From: Bombardia bombarda | Taxonomy: Eukaryota > Ascomycota > Sordariomycetes > Sordariales > Lasiosphaeriaceae | Assembly: GCA_030512295.1 (NCBI GenBank) | Contig: JAULSR010000009.1 | Coordinates: 1,054,001 to 1,118,000 of the forward strand | DNA length: 64,000 nucleotides | Direction of reading: 5' to 3' | Shown: positions 54,785-64,000 of the stretch, one piece after another | Position numbering within the stretch: position 1 is the first letter of the stretch | How the letters are laid out: each line of letters starts with the position of its first letter | Position numbers and translations under genes: made by a program | The notes under the pieces: generated by a model | The model's input: the letters and a program-made list of their open reading frames with translations, nothing else | Database searches by the model: none | What the model was told of the DNA's origin: nothing

Positions 54785-55425
54785 GCAATGCCGCTTGTAG
54801 ACTCATGGGTGGAAGGGGAAGAGGGTGGTATAGGTCGGACGTTGTCCTTTTTCTTTTTTTGCTCCTGTCATTAGTTTTTTTATCTATTTACATGAGCATT
54901 TCAAGCAATGCCGCTTGTAGACTCATGGGTGGAAGGGGAAGAGGGTGGTATAGGTCGGACGTTGTCCTTTTTCTTTTTTTTCCTCCTGTCATCAGTCTTT
55001 TGTACCTGCTATCTATTTACATGAGCATTGGAAGCAATGCCGCTTGTAGACCCATGGGTGGAAGGGGAAAGGGAGGGTGGTATAGGTCGGACGTTGTCCT
55101 TTTCTTTTTTTCCTCCTGTCATCAGTCTTTTGTACCTCCTATCTATTTACATGAGCAATTTCAGGCAATGCCGCTTGTAGACTCATGGGTGGAAGGGGAA
55201 GAGGGTGGTATAGGTCGGACGTTGTCCTTTTTCTTTTTTTTTCCTCCTGTCATCAGTCTTTTGTCTATTTACATGAGCATTTCAAGCAATGCCGCTTGTA
55301 GACTCATGGGTGGAAGGAGAAAGGGAAGTTGGCATAGGTCGGACGTTGTCCTTTTCTTTTTTTTCCTCCTGTCATCAGTCTTTTGTACCTCCTATCTATT
55401 TACATGAGCATTTCAAGCAAGTCAA
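54785..55425. repeat. Tandem repeat of about 125 bp, five copies
   Basis: Each copy contains caatgccgcttgtagactca, a purine-rich middle, taggtcggacgttgtcc, a T-rich run and tctatttacatgagcat. Copies differ mostly in T-run length and a short insertion. Confidence 0.95.
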
Positions 55426-55798
55426 TAATAAAACCTACGACTGCCAAAGCTAAGAAAGCTTATCTCCCAAACTACGAATACATACTCTGGCTTTTTCCAA
55501 CTCCAAAAAGTCTCATATCCAAATATAATAGCCATCTCGGGCCTTACACTTCGATGCCTATTTCCATCCAATTTTTTTTTTACGCCCAATCGAAAAAACC
55601 AAAAGATTCTTATCTCCCCGGTTCGGTGTCCCCGGTTCGGTGTCCCCGGTTCGGTGTACGGCCCCAGTGTGCGGTATAGAAGGGGGCTCCAGTCTGACCC
55701 ACCCAGCTGGCCCGCAGCCCTCTCCCTGTCCCCCTGTTCCAACGGAGCCACAGCTCTCGGGTTTCTGTGGAGATGGGAGATGGGAGATGGGAAGGCGG

Positions 55799-56711
55799 CT
55801 AGCACACGTTGTTGTGCTGGCTGGGGTGGTAAGGGGGATAACTATATACGTTATCACTGTACATGTTCTTGCCGTCTATCCACATGCCCTCCTCGGTGCC
55901 GTTCGAGAAGCCGAGGGTCGGCTCAGTGTCCACGCTGGTGCAAGTGCAACTCATCATGTCAAACAAGACGCTGGTGGGGATATCTTCGCCGCCTGGGACG
56001 TGCTCGTTCAAGCTGCCCGATGAGGGAGACAACAAACTCGATACTGCGGCGGTGCGCGCTACTACGGGGGCTACCGCCACAGGCACCGCCGACCACTGGA
56101 AGCTGTATGGCTCCGGTGTGGGAAAGTTTCCCACCGTCGTTCTGTCGCTGAGACTGTGGCTGAGACTGTGGAAGCTTGAGGGGCTGCTGTACTCTGTAAA
56201 AAGAATAGCCCCAACAACGCCAACGGCGACACGCGCGCCGGTGGCATCATGGCCGTGGTTAGCAGTATTTCCTTGTCCAGCTTCTTCCTTTGCGTTTATC
56301 GTGGGGGGGGGGGGAGTAGGACGTACCGGGCGATGCAGGATATAGGGGCCGCCCTTGGATCCCGAGACATTTGCGCAGAGCCATTATCTCTCTCTTGAGG
56401 GCCTCGTTGTGCTCGATCAAGCCCTGCATCCTCTTGTTGTTGCTGTCGAGACTTTCCTGCTTGTGCTCCAGTAGCTCAATGTGCTTGACCAAGGACTGCA
56501 ACGTCTCGTCCTTGCCCTCGACCTCATCCAGCCTGCGCTCTAGTTTCTCAATGTACTCCTTTGTCCGCTGGCGAATCTCGCGTTGCGCGTCTCGATCGTT
56601 GGCTCGCTTTCGAGCTATCTGCGCGGGCGTGAGGTCCGAAACTTTTCGGGGGATTTTCTTCGAGCGTCTGGGTTTGTTGTTGTTTGGTGCTTCCGGCGAT
56701 GACTCGCTCAT
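55799..56711 (-). CDS. bZIP transcription factor
   Basis: Two exons, 56711-56327 and 56193-55799, encode 259 residues. After a short polar start come RRSKKIPRKVSD and the basic region ARKRANDRDAQREIRQRTKE, then leucine-zipper heptads (YIEKLERRLDEVEGKDETL) and a longer coiled coil to about residue 115 (LLEHKQESLDSNNKRM, EALKREIMALRKCLG). This fits the fungal bZIP group with an NDRxAQRxIRxRTKEYI basic region. The second exon is Ser/Pro-rich with Trp/Tyr patches (FQWSAVPVAV, YSYPPYHPSQ) and may be an activation region. It is a nuclear DNA-binding dimer; target genes unknown. Upstream of the start is an A-rich repeat. Confidence 0.86.
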
Positions 56712-56785
56712 CTTTGCAGGCTGTATATGCTCCGTAGTGCCACTATGGGGTTGACGGTGACACAGAGGTTTGCTGCTTTGCAAGA

Positions 56786-56852
56786 CCAAAAAAATAAACA
56801 AAAAATAAACAAAAAATAAACAAAAATTAAACAAAAAATAAACAAAAACAAG
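56786..56852. repeat. A-rich 11-bp repeat upstream of the bZIP gene
   Basis: Six copies of aaaaaataaac with single changes, about 75-140 bp upstream of the start codon (minus strand). Confidence 0.9.
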
Positions 56853-57119
56853 ACAAGCAGACGTCGTGTCGGATTGGTTCTGGAGAGGGGCGCCCGGAGC
56901 CAATGGCGTAGCGATACACATCGCGGTTGATACTGTGGGCGAAGCACATAAGTAATAGCAGCCTACAAAGCCAGCCGTTGCAGCACCGATAACATGGTCC
57001 CTGCTGCGAACTTCGCTACGCGACTTGTTCGCGTGGCACCACGCTAGTTGCCTGCCTCCTCTGCCATCCTTCCTATCTCGGAAAATAACCCCGCTCTACT
57101 TCGGATCCCGCTCTAACTT

Positions 57120-58640
57120 GATTTCTAATCCACGAGGCCTTTGCCGTGAATACAGTATTAAGCTTTTATACTAACACCGTGTTGAAAGACGGAATGGTTA
57201 TGTTGGTTTTGAATCGAGTCGGCCCGTTTGACATCGCTTTAACCCCCCACGGTTCGGACGCAGTATTATCGTTCCCCGAACCGCGCCCAGGTGTCAGTGC
57301 AGCATGTGATATTCTCTATCAGGGTGGGGTGTGACTGAGGTGCAGAATGGATATTCTCTCCGCTCCGAGGACATTGACATTAGCGTAATAAAACATTCAG
57401 CTCCCCCTATACGAGACCAGGGTAAAGCGACGAAATAAAGAAACCTCAAGCGGTCGGCCATAAAAAAGTGTGCCACCCGAGGGCTTTATTGAAATCCGGA
57501 AAGCTCCTCAACAAATATTCTATGAGAGACTTCGGGCGTAATCGCTCCCCGAACCGCGCCCAGGTATGAGTGCGGCGTGGAATATTATTTTGCAGGGTGA
57601 TTGGCCGAGATATAACTCGTGACAATGTTGTGTTATAGTATAAGATGCAGAGTTCTTGATCGGCGAGCATGGATGAGGGTTTTTGATCGGCGAGCATGGA
57701 TGAGGGTAGTGTAAATGTTAGGAATTATTCTAACTACGAGCGATAAGATCGATGACCAGGATCAAGCTCCTTAATAAATATTCTGCGGGGGAATTTTAAA
57801 CGCAGTACTTATCGTTCCCCGAACCGCGCTTAGGTATTAGTGCGGCGTGCAATATTATCTGCGGAGATACAACTTATGGACAATGTTATGTCACAGCATA
57901 AGACGTAGAGTTCCTAATCGGCAAGCATAGATAAAGGTATCATCCAGGTAGCATAGGTGTCGGGTAACCCTTCTAACCCCGAGCGATAAAGTCAACAACT
58001 AAGATTAATAAAGTATATAAATATAACGCTATGCTAAACTTGGAAAGCTCTTAAATAAATATTTTACGGGAGATAATACAATTATTAGCGCCAATGTAAC
58101 GAGCAATGCCATGTCTCATGTTCATTAAGCATAGCTAAAAAACCCCCTTGCTAGGGGGGGAAGGTGGAGTAATGGAACGTTATGTTGAACTTGGAAAGCT
58201 CTTTAAAAAAAAGAGATAATACAATTATTAGCGCCGACGTAACGAGTAACACCATGTCTCATATTCATTAAGCATAGCTAAAAAAACCCCCCTGCTAGGG
58301 GGGGAAGGTGGAGTAATGGAACGCGTGTCCAATACAAAGATACGTACGTAACTATAGACTAGCATGTCCGGAAGCAACGCACATAGCCGGTCGGCCATAA
58401 CTTTGCTTCTTTCTCTCTTTCCTGCACCAATTATCAGCCTTTGCACAGTTAATACGTCTGTACTCTTTATTGATTCTGATCGTCGATTCCGTCGCTCGGG
58501 GTTAAAATGACTATCCGACACCCCATGCTGCCTACACAATAGATAATACTCTCATCCCATGCTCGCCGATTAAAAACTCTGCATCTTATGCCGTGACATA
58601 ACATTGTTACGAGTCATATCTCGGCTAATTACCTCGCTTT
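57120..58640. repeat. Degenerate complex of direct and inverted repeats, likely old transposon DNA
   Basis: Three diverged copies of a block with ttccccgaaccgcgcccagg start at about 57270, 57546 and 57814. A block with aagatgcagagttcttgatc lies at about 57643 and its diverged inverse at about 58552-58630. A block of about 115 bp with catagctaaaaaa and gctagggggggaaggtggag is directly repeated at 58066-58181 and 58212-58322. Differences between copies are largely C/T and G/A changes. No coding remnant seen. Confidence 0.75.
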
Positions 58641-59451
58641 ACACCCCAGCCTAGCTGAGCTAGAAATGGCCACCACGGCATAGGTTCCGCACAAACAACC
58701 TGCCCCCCCATTGTTTCGTGGCCGACTCCGAGCGCGATCCGTGGGAGGAGAAGGAAGAATTCGTTCTTGGACACGCTGCGCAAGTACAACGCCATCGAGC
58801 AGAGGCCAGCCCTCCCTCTCTCCCGAGTCTTTTTTGCTCTGTTTTATTTTCTTTTGCCTTTTGCTGCTAGCTGTGATCGACCACACCAATCTATCTGCAG
58901 ACTGTCTCTCAGTTACCTGAGTTTTAGCAACAACTAAATTACCGTTATGTTTCTGCGCTCTTGCTCAAATGCATGTGTCATTGTTGTTGCTTTTTTGATC
59001 TGGTGATGAACATGGATTTCTTTGAACCGGGCTTGGAAGCCAAAGCAAGTACTATGTACAAACTATGTACAAAGTAAATAAATCCTTTGTGGGCGTGCAG
59101 CCTAGGTAGTTTGGTTTGAAATGAGTGACACAAAAATTGACTTCACTGCCTTATCATCCATCGTATCTTAACGCCGGCCTCCAGACGTGACAGCTCGCGC
59201 GCAATTGGTTAAAGCCGGCTTGTGGCGTCGGCCAAAAACACGCCAGGGTCGCACTTGGTTATCTTAGGTCCCCAACGGCCCCCCCCCCCCCCAACGGCTC
59301 CGCCTTTCTCTATACAACTTACAAGCCTCTGCACAAGCCTTCATCAATTTGCCTGCACAAGCCTTCATCAATTCGCCTGCCCTGCACAAGCCTTCATCAG
59401 TTTCGCCTGCACAAGCCTTGCCACACAATCAAACTTGCCCCCCTTCTACCG
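58641..59451. other. Intergenic, upstream of the phosphotransferase gene
   Basis: No gene recognised. It contains poly-C at 59279-59292 and, at 59326-59420, four copies of a unit with gcacaagccttcatcaa, ending about 30 bp before the ATG at 59452. Confidence 0.6.
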
Positions 59452-60572
59452 ATGACAAAGATGGACGCATTCTTCTCAGACAAGTCGGCAACGAGACAAG
59501 ACTGCGACAGCTTTGCCGAGAAGCGTTTTGGCGGCCCCATCACACCCGTCAATGTCCAGGGCGCCTTCAGCTACACCGTGACAGCTGGTGAGGGCAAATT
59601 AATCGTCCAGTTTCGAGCGAGGGACTCGCCGCTGCCGTATCCGAACACGCAACTGTATCAGGCCTTCGCTAATGCGCAATTTGGGCTTGTTGCGCGTCAC
59701 CAACACGTTGGGGCTGTTGGGGCACTCGAGGTATACTCGATGCCCAAACTCCGAGGCGATACCTTTGTCCAGGCGTCGGCATCCTTTGATATGCCAAAGA
59801 AGTGGATGGTTCTCTCGGGGGACCTGGCAAAGTATGTGTGAACTGATTCCCCCCCCCCCCCCCCGGGAGGGAGAAGCAAGCAAGCAAGCAAGCAAGCAAG
59901 CAAACGGCTAACATCAATCCCCCCATCCCCAGATTCTTTGCAAGGTCTCTGCGAGTCGCACAAGACTCTGTCAGCATAGGACCCGAAGAGCGCGGTCGCA
60001 TTCATAGTGCGTGCTTGGCCAGACTTGACATTCTCTGGACCACACTTCCCGAACTCCAGCCCGCTGTCCAACATGTGCGGAATCATATCGACAAGCTCTT
60101 CGATCCGGACACCGATTATCCTTTGGTCCCCGTCCACGGCGACTTGAGCCCATCGAACATGCTCGTGGACAGATACACGGGCAACCTCACGGGCGTTATC
60201 GACTCGGGCGAACTGAGCTTCCTGCCATTGGGGTTCGACTTTTATGCGCTCGACAACATCATCGGCGAATGGAGCCCGGACGGATGGAAAGAGCGCGCCA
60301 GTGCACCGTCGATGAGGGCCCACTTCTGGGCCACACTGGTGCCGCTTATGCATCTATCCGATGCCGACATACAGAACATCAAGGTCGCTTGGCTGGCAGG
60401 AATTCTCTTTCACTTTGGCACGCGATCTGATGCTGGACTCCCCGGCATGGCAGGGCATCTGAACGATAACGACTCCATGGGAACCCAGATGCCCGATGAG
60501 CTCATCAGTGATAGCTTACGAAGGTCACAGAAGTCCATGCCATGGGAGGGACTGACCTATGAGAGAGACTGA
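59452..60572 (+). CDS. Aminoglycoside-phosphotransferase-fold protein
   Basis: Two exons, 59452-59831 and 59933-60572, encode 339 residues. The N-lobe part includes FSYTVTAGEGKLIVQFR, and the C-lobe carries the APH signature VPVHGDLSPSNMLVD (catalytic Asp in HGDL, metal-binding Asn) and GVIDSGELSFLPLGFD (metal-binding Asp). This is the layout of the large fungal APH/ChoK-like family. Members phosphorylate small molecules or proteins, but fungal substrates are mostly unknown, and drug resistance cannot be inferred. The start could be 59452 or the next ATG three codons on. The 101-bp intron holds a poly-C run and a (caag)n array. Confidence 0.9.
59851..59903. repeat. Poly-C and (caag)n in the phosphotransferase intron
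   Basis: A C run of about 14 at 59851-59864, and seven caag units at 59876-59903. Confidence 0.9.
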
Positions 60573-60862
60573 CCCATGGGAGGGACTGACCTATGAGAGA
60601 GACTGACCCATGGGAGAGAATTACCCACGGGAGAGGGGAGAGAATAAGCTATGGGAGAGAGAGAGAATAACTATGGGAGAGAGAGAGAATAACTATGGGA
60701 GAGGGGGAGAGAATAAGCTATGGGAGAGAGAGAGAATAACTATGGGAGAGGGGGAGAGAATAAGCTATGGGAGAGAGAGAGAATAACTCTGGGAGAGAGA
60801 GAGAATAACTATGGGAGAGAGAGAGAATAACTATGGGAGAGAATAACTATGGGAGAGAATAA
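60570..60862. repeat. Purine-rich minisatellite 3' of the phosphotransferase gene
   Basis: First gactgacc(ta/ca)tgagag-like units continuing the end of the coding sequence, then more than ten copies of gggagagagagagaataactat with length variants. Confidence 0.9.
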
Positions 60863-61849
60863 CAGAGTCTTCTATCACGATAGGCTTCCAGTAGTCCTAA
60901 TTATCTCTATTGGCGCCAACAATGGCAAGTCTGATCATCGAGGCAATCATGGAGGTAGTAGCGATCCCCCTGCAAGGCTGCCAGCCGACGTAGCCGCCGC
61001 TGTTACCCTAGTTATAGCCCCTCCTGCTGCTCCAGAGATGTGACACCGCCCTTGGACGGGCAAGAAGAAAATGCGGACTCTCGCAAGAGAGAAGCCCAGG
61101 CGCGCCGAGATCCAGAACGCTGGGTTGAGCTTCAGAATTGCCAGCCTGCACGACAGACCAGAGGAGGAACTGACCGAGTGTCACATGGCCGACGACAAGG
61201 ATGCCCCATAACACGACAAATCAACTCTACCGAGTGGAATACAAAGCAGCACATAGTCCTAGTTCTACTGGACAGGATCGAGCAGAGGCGGCAGGCAATG
61301 GCTTCAGGCGGTGATGCGACAGCCTCTGCTGTATAGGTTGCCAGCTGATATTAATGTGACCAACTTAAAGTCTACTCCTTTACAGCAAGGAATCAGTCCC
61401 ACACACCACATCTATACAACAACCTGGGATACATCGCCGCTGCAGCTTGACTAACAAGTGAGAGTCACAAAAAAGGGGGGCCTCCGTAGACGATAAGCGC
61501 CCACAACGCATAGATTGTAGCCTTGAATCACCAATCTGCAACCGCTGAATAAGGAGTTCGCATGCAAGTCGCGCTTCGGCATATGGTTAGACTAAGACAA
61601 TTCATTGGAGGGGGGCAGAATCAGGCCAGTTTGTCCCCCCCCCCCCCCCACGCGGCCCCTCCACCATACACGCCCACGCCCTATAGCTAACGCCCCACAC
61701 CCCGAAAATCATACAGTTGGCGGGAATTAGTGTGGGGGGAAGGGGGGGTAGCGGGTGTTAGGGAAGCGCCCGTAAAACAATTGGTCGAGCACTTGAGACT
61801 ATGTCTTATCGTTGTTGCGACCTAGGGTAGTCACAAGGGGCTTCTGGCG
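60863..61849. other. Intergenic, no gene recognised
   Basis: GC-normal DNA between the minisatellite and the AT-rich block, with poly-C at 61637-61650 and short open frames lacking any domain. Confidence 0.45.
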
Positions 61850-64000
61850 TTTTAAACAAGGGTGCAGATAAACATAATAGTTAGCGAATATTAATAATAG
61901 GTTATAAAAGTTAAAAGATAATAGATTTTAAATTTAAATAGTTTTTATTTATTAAATTTTAATTAAAAACTATTTAATAATAAACTTAATAAAAGTTATA
62001 TATATTAATTTAAATAATTAATAAAAATATACTTATCTTAAATAATACTTAATATTATTTATAGCTTAATTCGGACACTCGTATAAAAGAAGGCAGGTAC
62101 GCCTAATCAAGGTGGTCATAATGAAGACAACTGGGAAGGCGAGCAGTGAAGATAACTAGGAAGGCGAGCAATGATTGGTATTGGCGTAAGACTTTAACCT
62201 AGCCCTTATAACTAAAGGTGGGCGAGGGCCGCTGCTTATATATAAAGATGGTGGGATAACTAGCATGTTTTTAAGGACGCTTCTGGCATATGCTTGAGCA
62301 CGTGCTTAGGGATGTTTTTAAGGATGTTTTTAAGGATATCTTTACAATTATCCCCCCCCCCCGTAGGTCGACGTTCTCGTCGACCCGGCCTTCCTTTTTT
62401 AGTCGTTCCACTTTTTATACTTTTATTTTGCTTTTTTTTCGTATTTTTGGAGCATTTTTTATGCGTTAGCTAAGTGTTCTTTAGGTTTTTAAGTGTTATA
62501 TTTAACGGGCTATCTTACTTATTTAATTAGGAACTTTTTTTGTTTTCTTTTATTTTTATATTCTACGATATTTTTTATTTCTTACTTTTCTTTTCTTTCG
62601 ACTAGCTTTAATAATAGTAGCACCTTTTATCCCTCGGCTATTAACTACTTCTTTAATAAAGAGATAGGAAAAACGTTATAAAGTTAAGTATATTTAGCCG
62701 GTAGCTGGATTTTATATGCTTACGTGCCGATCCTTTCGGTAACTTTGACCGGGATAAATCTTGGTGTTAGTTTCTTTCCGGTTTTAAAGCGGAAGTTTTA
62801 TATAAAGAGTTTAATTATCTCCCTTACTTTAAACTCAATCTATTAGTACCGTACGTCGTAATACTTTTTTTACAAATCTATAGCTTTTTGTTAGTAATGA
62901 TATATCTTTTCCTTTAAGTGGGTTAGCTTATTTAGCCGTTTATAAACCTTTTATACCTTTAATTATACCGAAGGTATATAATTTGCTATTCGAAGGTGGT
63001 AGCCGTAAAACGCTTCGAATGGACTTATATCGATAGTTATATATATATTATTATTATACGCGAATTCGGCTTTAAAAAGTAATAACGCTTATTAGGCTTT
63101 TTTATTAGCGAAGTATCGTAAATAATATTATAAGTTTTAATACGTTCGTTTTAATTAGTTATCGGTTTGCGGGTAGTAAGCCGTGGAGAGTTTTTATTTA
63201 ATTTAATAAATTTTAAAAAGTTTTATTATCACGGGCCTAGCCCGCTCCTAAGCGTGGAATAGCTCGTGGGGTACTAGCACTTTGGCGCCAAGGCACTAGC
63301 ACGTGACAGCTCCTTAGTTAGCATCTTAGTTAATACCTTAGTTAGCTTTCCTAGGGATAAAACCCTAGCTTGGGCACCCGGATAGTTAGTTCTAGCATGT
63401 AACTATAAATATTATAAAGTATACCTAAGGTTTAGCCCGTTATATTTATTTAAAACTTATTAGTTAATAGGGAATTTCGGTCGGAGATTATATTTATTAG
63501 CGTGCCGAATTAGCATTTTATATACTTATAAAATAATTAAATTAGCTCGGCTATTATAACGATAATAATAGTTAGGATAAAAAGCGCGATTTTTATAAAC
63601 CGATTTATTATTACGAGGACGGTATTTATAATATAGTTTTTATATTAATAAAATAGTAATTTAATAATAAAGTTTAAGCTAATTTTTTTAAAAAATTAAA
63701 TAGGTAGCGGTAGTAAGTTAAGTTTATTATATAGCTTATATTAAAGTTGTTAATTATTTAAGTATATTTAATATTATTTTATATAAGCTTATATTTTTAT
63801 ATTTAAGTTCTTTTAATAAAATCTTTACTTTAATAAATTTATTATTTTATAGTTTTTAAAATGCTTAGCTTTAGGGTTATTATAATATAAACGTACGAAC
63901 TTTCTACGTATTATAAGCGTAGTAAGGATTATTAATTTGCTTTTATAACGGAAAGCTCCTTTATTATTAACGCTATCGTTTTTTAGCTTGCTTTAAGCTT
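61850..64000 (-). mobile_element. RIP-degraded Ty3/Gypsy retrotransposon, 3' part, truncated by the window end
   Basis: Base composition turns strongly AT-rich at about 61850. On the minus strand, degraded integrase/pol pieces read SPFEAFYGYHLRIANYIP (around 63030-62970) and GKKLTPRFIPVKVTERIG followed by AYKIQLPAKYT (around 62800-62700), the usual end of Gypsy pol, with stop codons between. Next come a purine-rich tract (a G run, then GATAAT) and the 3' LTR at 62346-62082. The 5' part lies beyond the window. The stretch 61850-62081, outside the LTR, is equally AT-rich. The element is not functional. Confidence 0.85.
62082..62346 (-). mobile_element. 3' LTR of the degraded Gypsy element
   Basis: Minus-strand start TGTAAAGATATCC and end CTTCTTTTATA correspond to TGTAAGGACATCC and CTTCTCTTACA of the clean solo LTR at 47584-47823. 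It is 265 bp long because a segment around aactgggaaggcgagca is duplicated. Nearly all other differences are C-to-T or G-to-A. Confidence 0.88.

Noticed and set aside
54805..55407. Open frame of 200 residues across the 125-bp tandem repeat
   Set aside because: Periodic translation of the repeat only; each unit repeats the same phrase and no start context or homology supports it.
59452..60572. Antibiotic-resistance gene
   Set aside because: The aminoglycoside-phosphotransferase fold is widespread in fungi with unrelated substrates; nothing here shows resistance.
1..64000. CRISPR array
   Set aside because: The many arrays are tandem minisatellites without the regular repeat-spacer layout, and the host is a fungus.

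Overview
The window is nuclear DNA of a filamentous ascomycete (Pezizomycotina, probably a sordariomycete; I cannot place it further). The signs are genes with 50-200 bp introns and GTRAGT/YAG splice sites, families typical of moulds (PL4 rhamnogalacturonan lyase, Pth11/rhodopsin-like receptor, LsdA-like ferritin-fold protein, Dal5-type MFS, P450, LaeA-like methyltransferase), and transposon sequence carrying the C-to-T/G-to-A pattern of RIP (repeat-induced point mutation).

Layout. 0-21 kb is an ordinary gene-bearing stretch: a DUF1275 membrane protein, a secreted rhamnogalacturonan lyase, a seven-helix receptor-like protein, an NTF2-like protein, an allantoate-permease-family MFS transporter, a large kinase-like protein, a secreted alpha carbonic anhydrase, an LsdA/ferritin-like protein and a secreted phospholipase A2. 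22-33 kb mixes living genes with dead ones. An NCS1 purine-cytosine permease and a GMC oxidoreductase lie head to head and both are pseudogenes. A membrane-protein remnant and a LaeA-like methyltransferase remnant follow. Between them stand an intact TPR protein and an MCT-type transporter. Three copies of a short mobile element of about 125 bp, each with its own 4-bp target duplication, lie here; one sits inside the dead permease. At 34-36 kb is a bilirubin-oxidase/laccase-like multicopper oxidase. 36-41.9 kb has no gene I can support. 41.9-47.4 kb holds a secreted protein of unknown function, a Dabb-domain protein and a P450, the last two divergent from one promoter region. 47.4-60.9 kb is very rich in minisatellites, with five genes among them: two bZIP proteins, an NF-YB/HAP3-like histone-fold protein with an acidic tail, an aminoglycoside-phosphotransferase-fold protein, and one doubtful small gene. 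From about 61.85 kb to the end the DNA is AT-rich and is a RIP-degraded Ty3/Gypsy element on the minus strand.

Two themes stand out. First, mobile-element history can be read base by base: a clean 240-bp solo LTR (TGTAAG...CTTACA, 5-bp target duplication GGGGC) lies within a minisatellite at 47.6 kb, and a RIP-mutated copy of the same LTR ends the Gypsy remnant at 62.1-62.3 kb. Second, tandem repeats are unusually common and fall in preferred places: just upstream of start codons, inside introns, and across a stop codon. No multi-gene biosynthetic cluster is evident, though the Dabb/P450 pair and the LaeA-like remnant suggest past or present secondary-metabolism capacity. All exon boundaries were deduced by eye from splice signals and reading-frame continuity.
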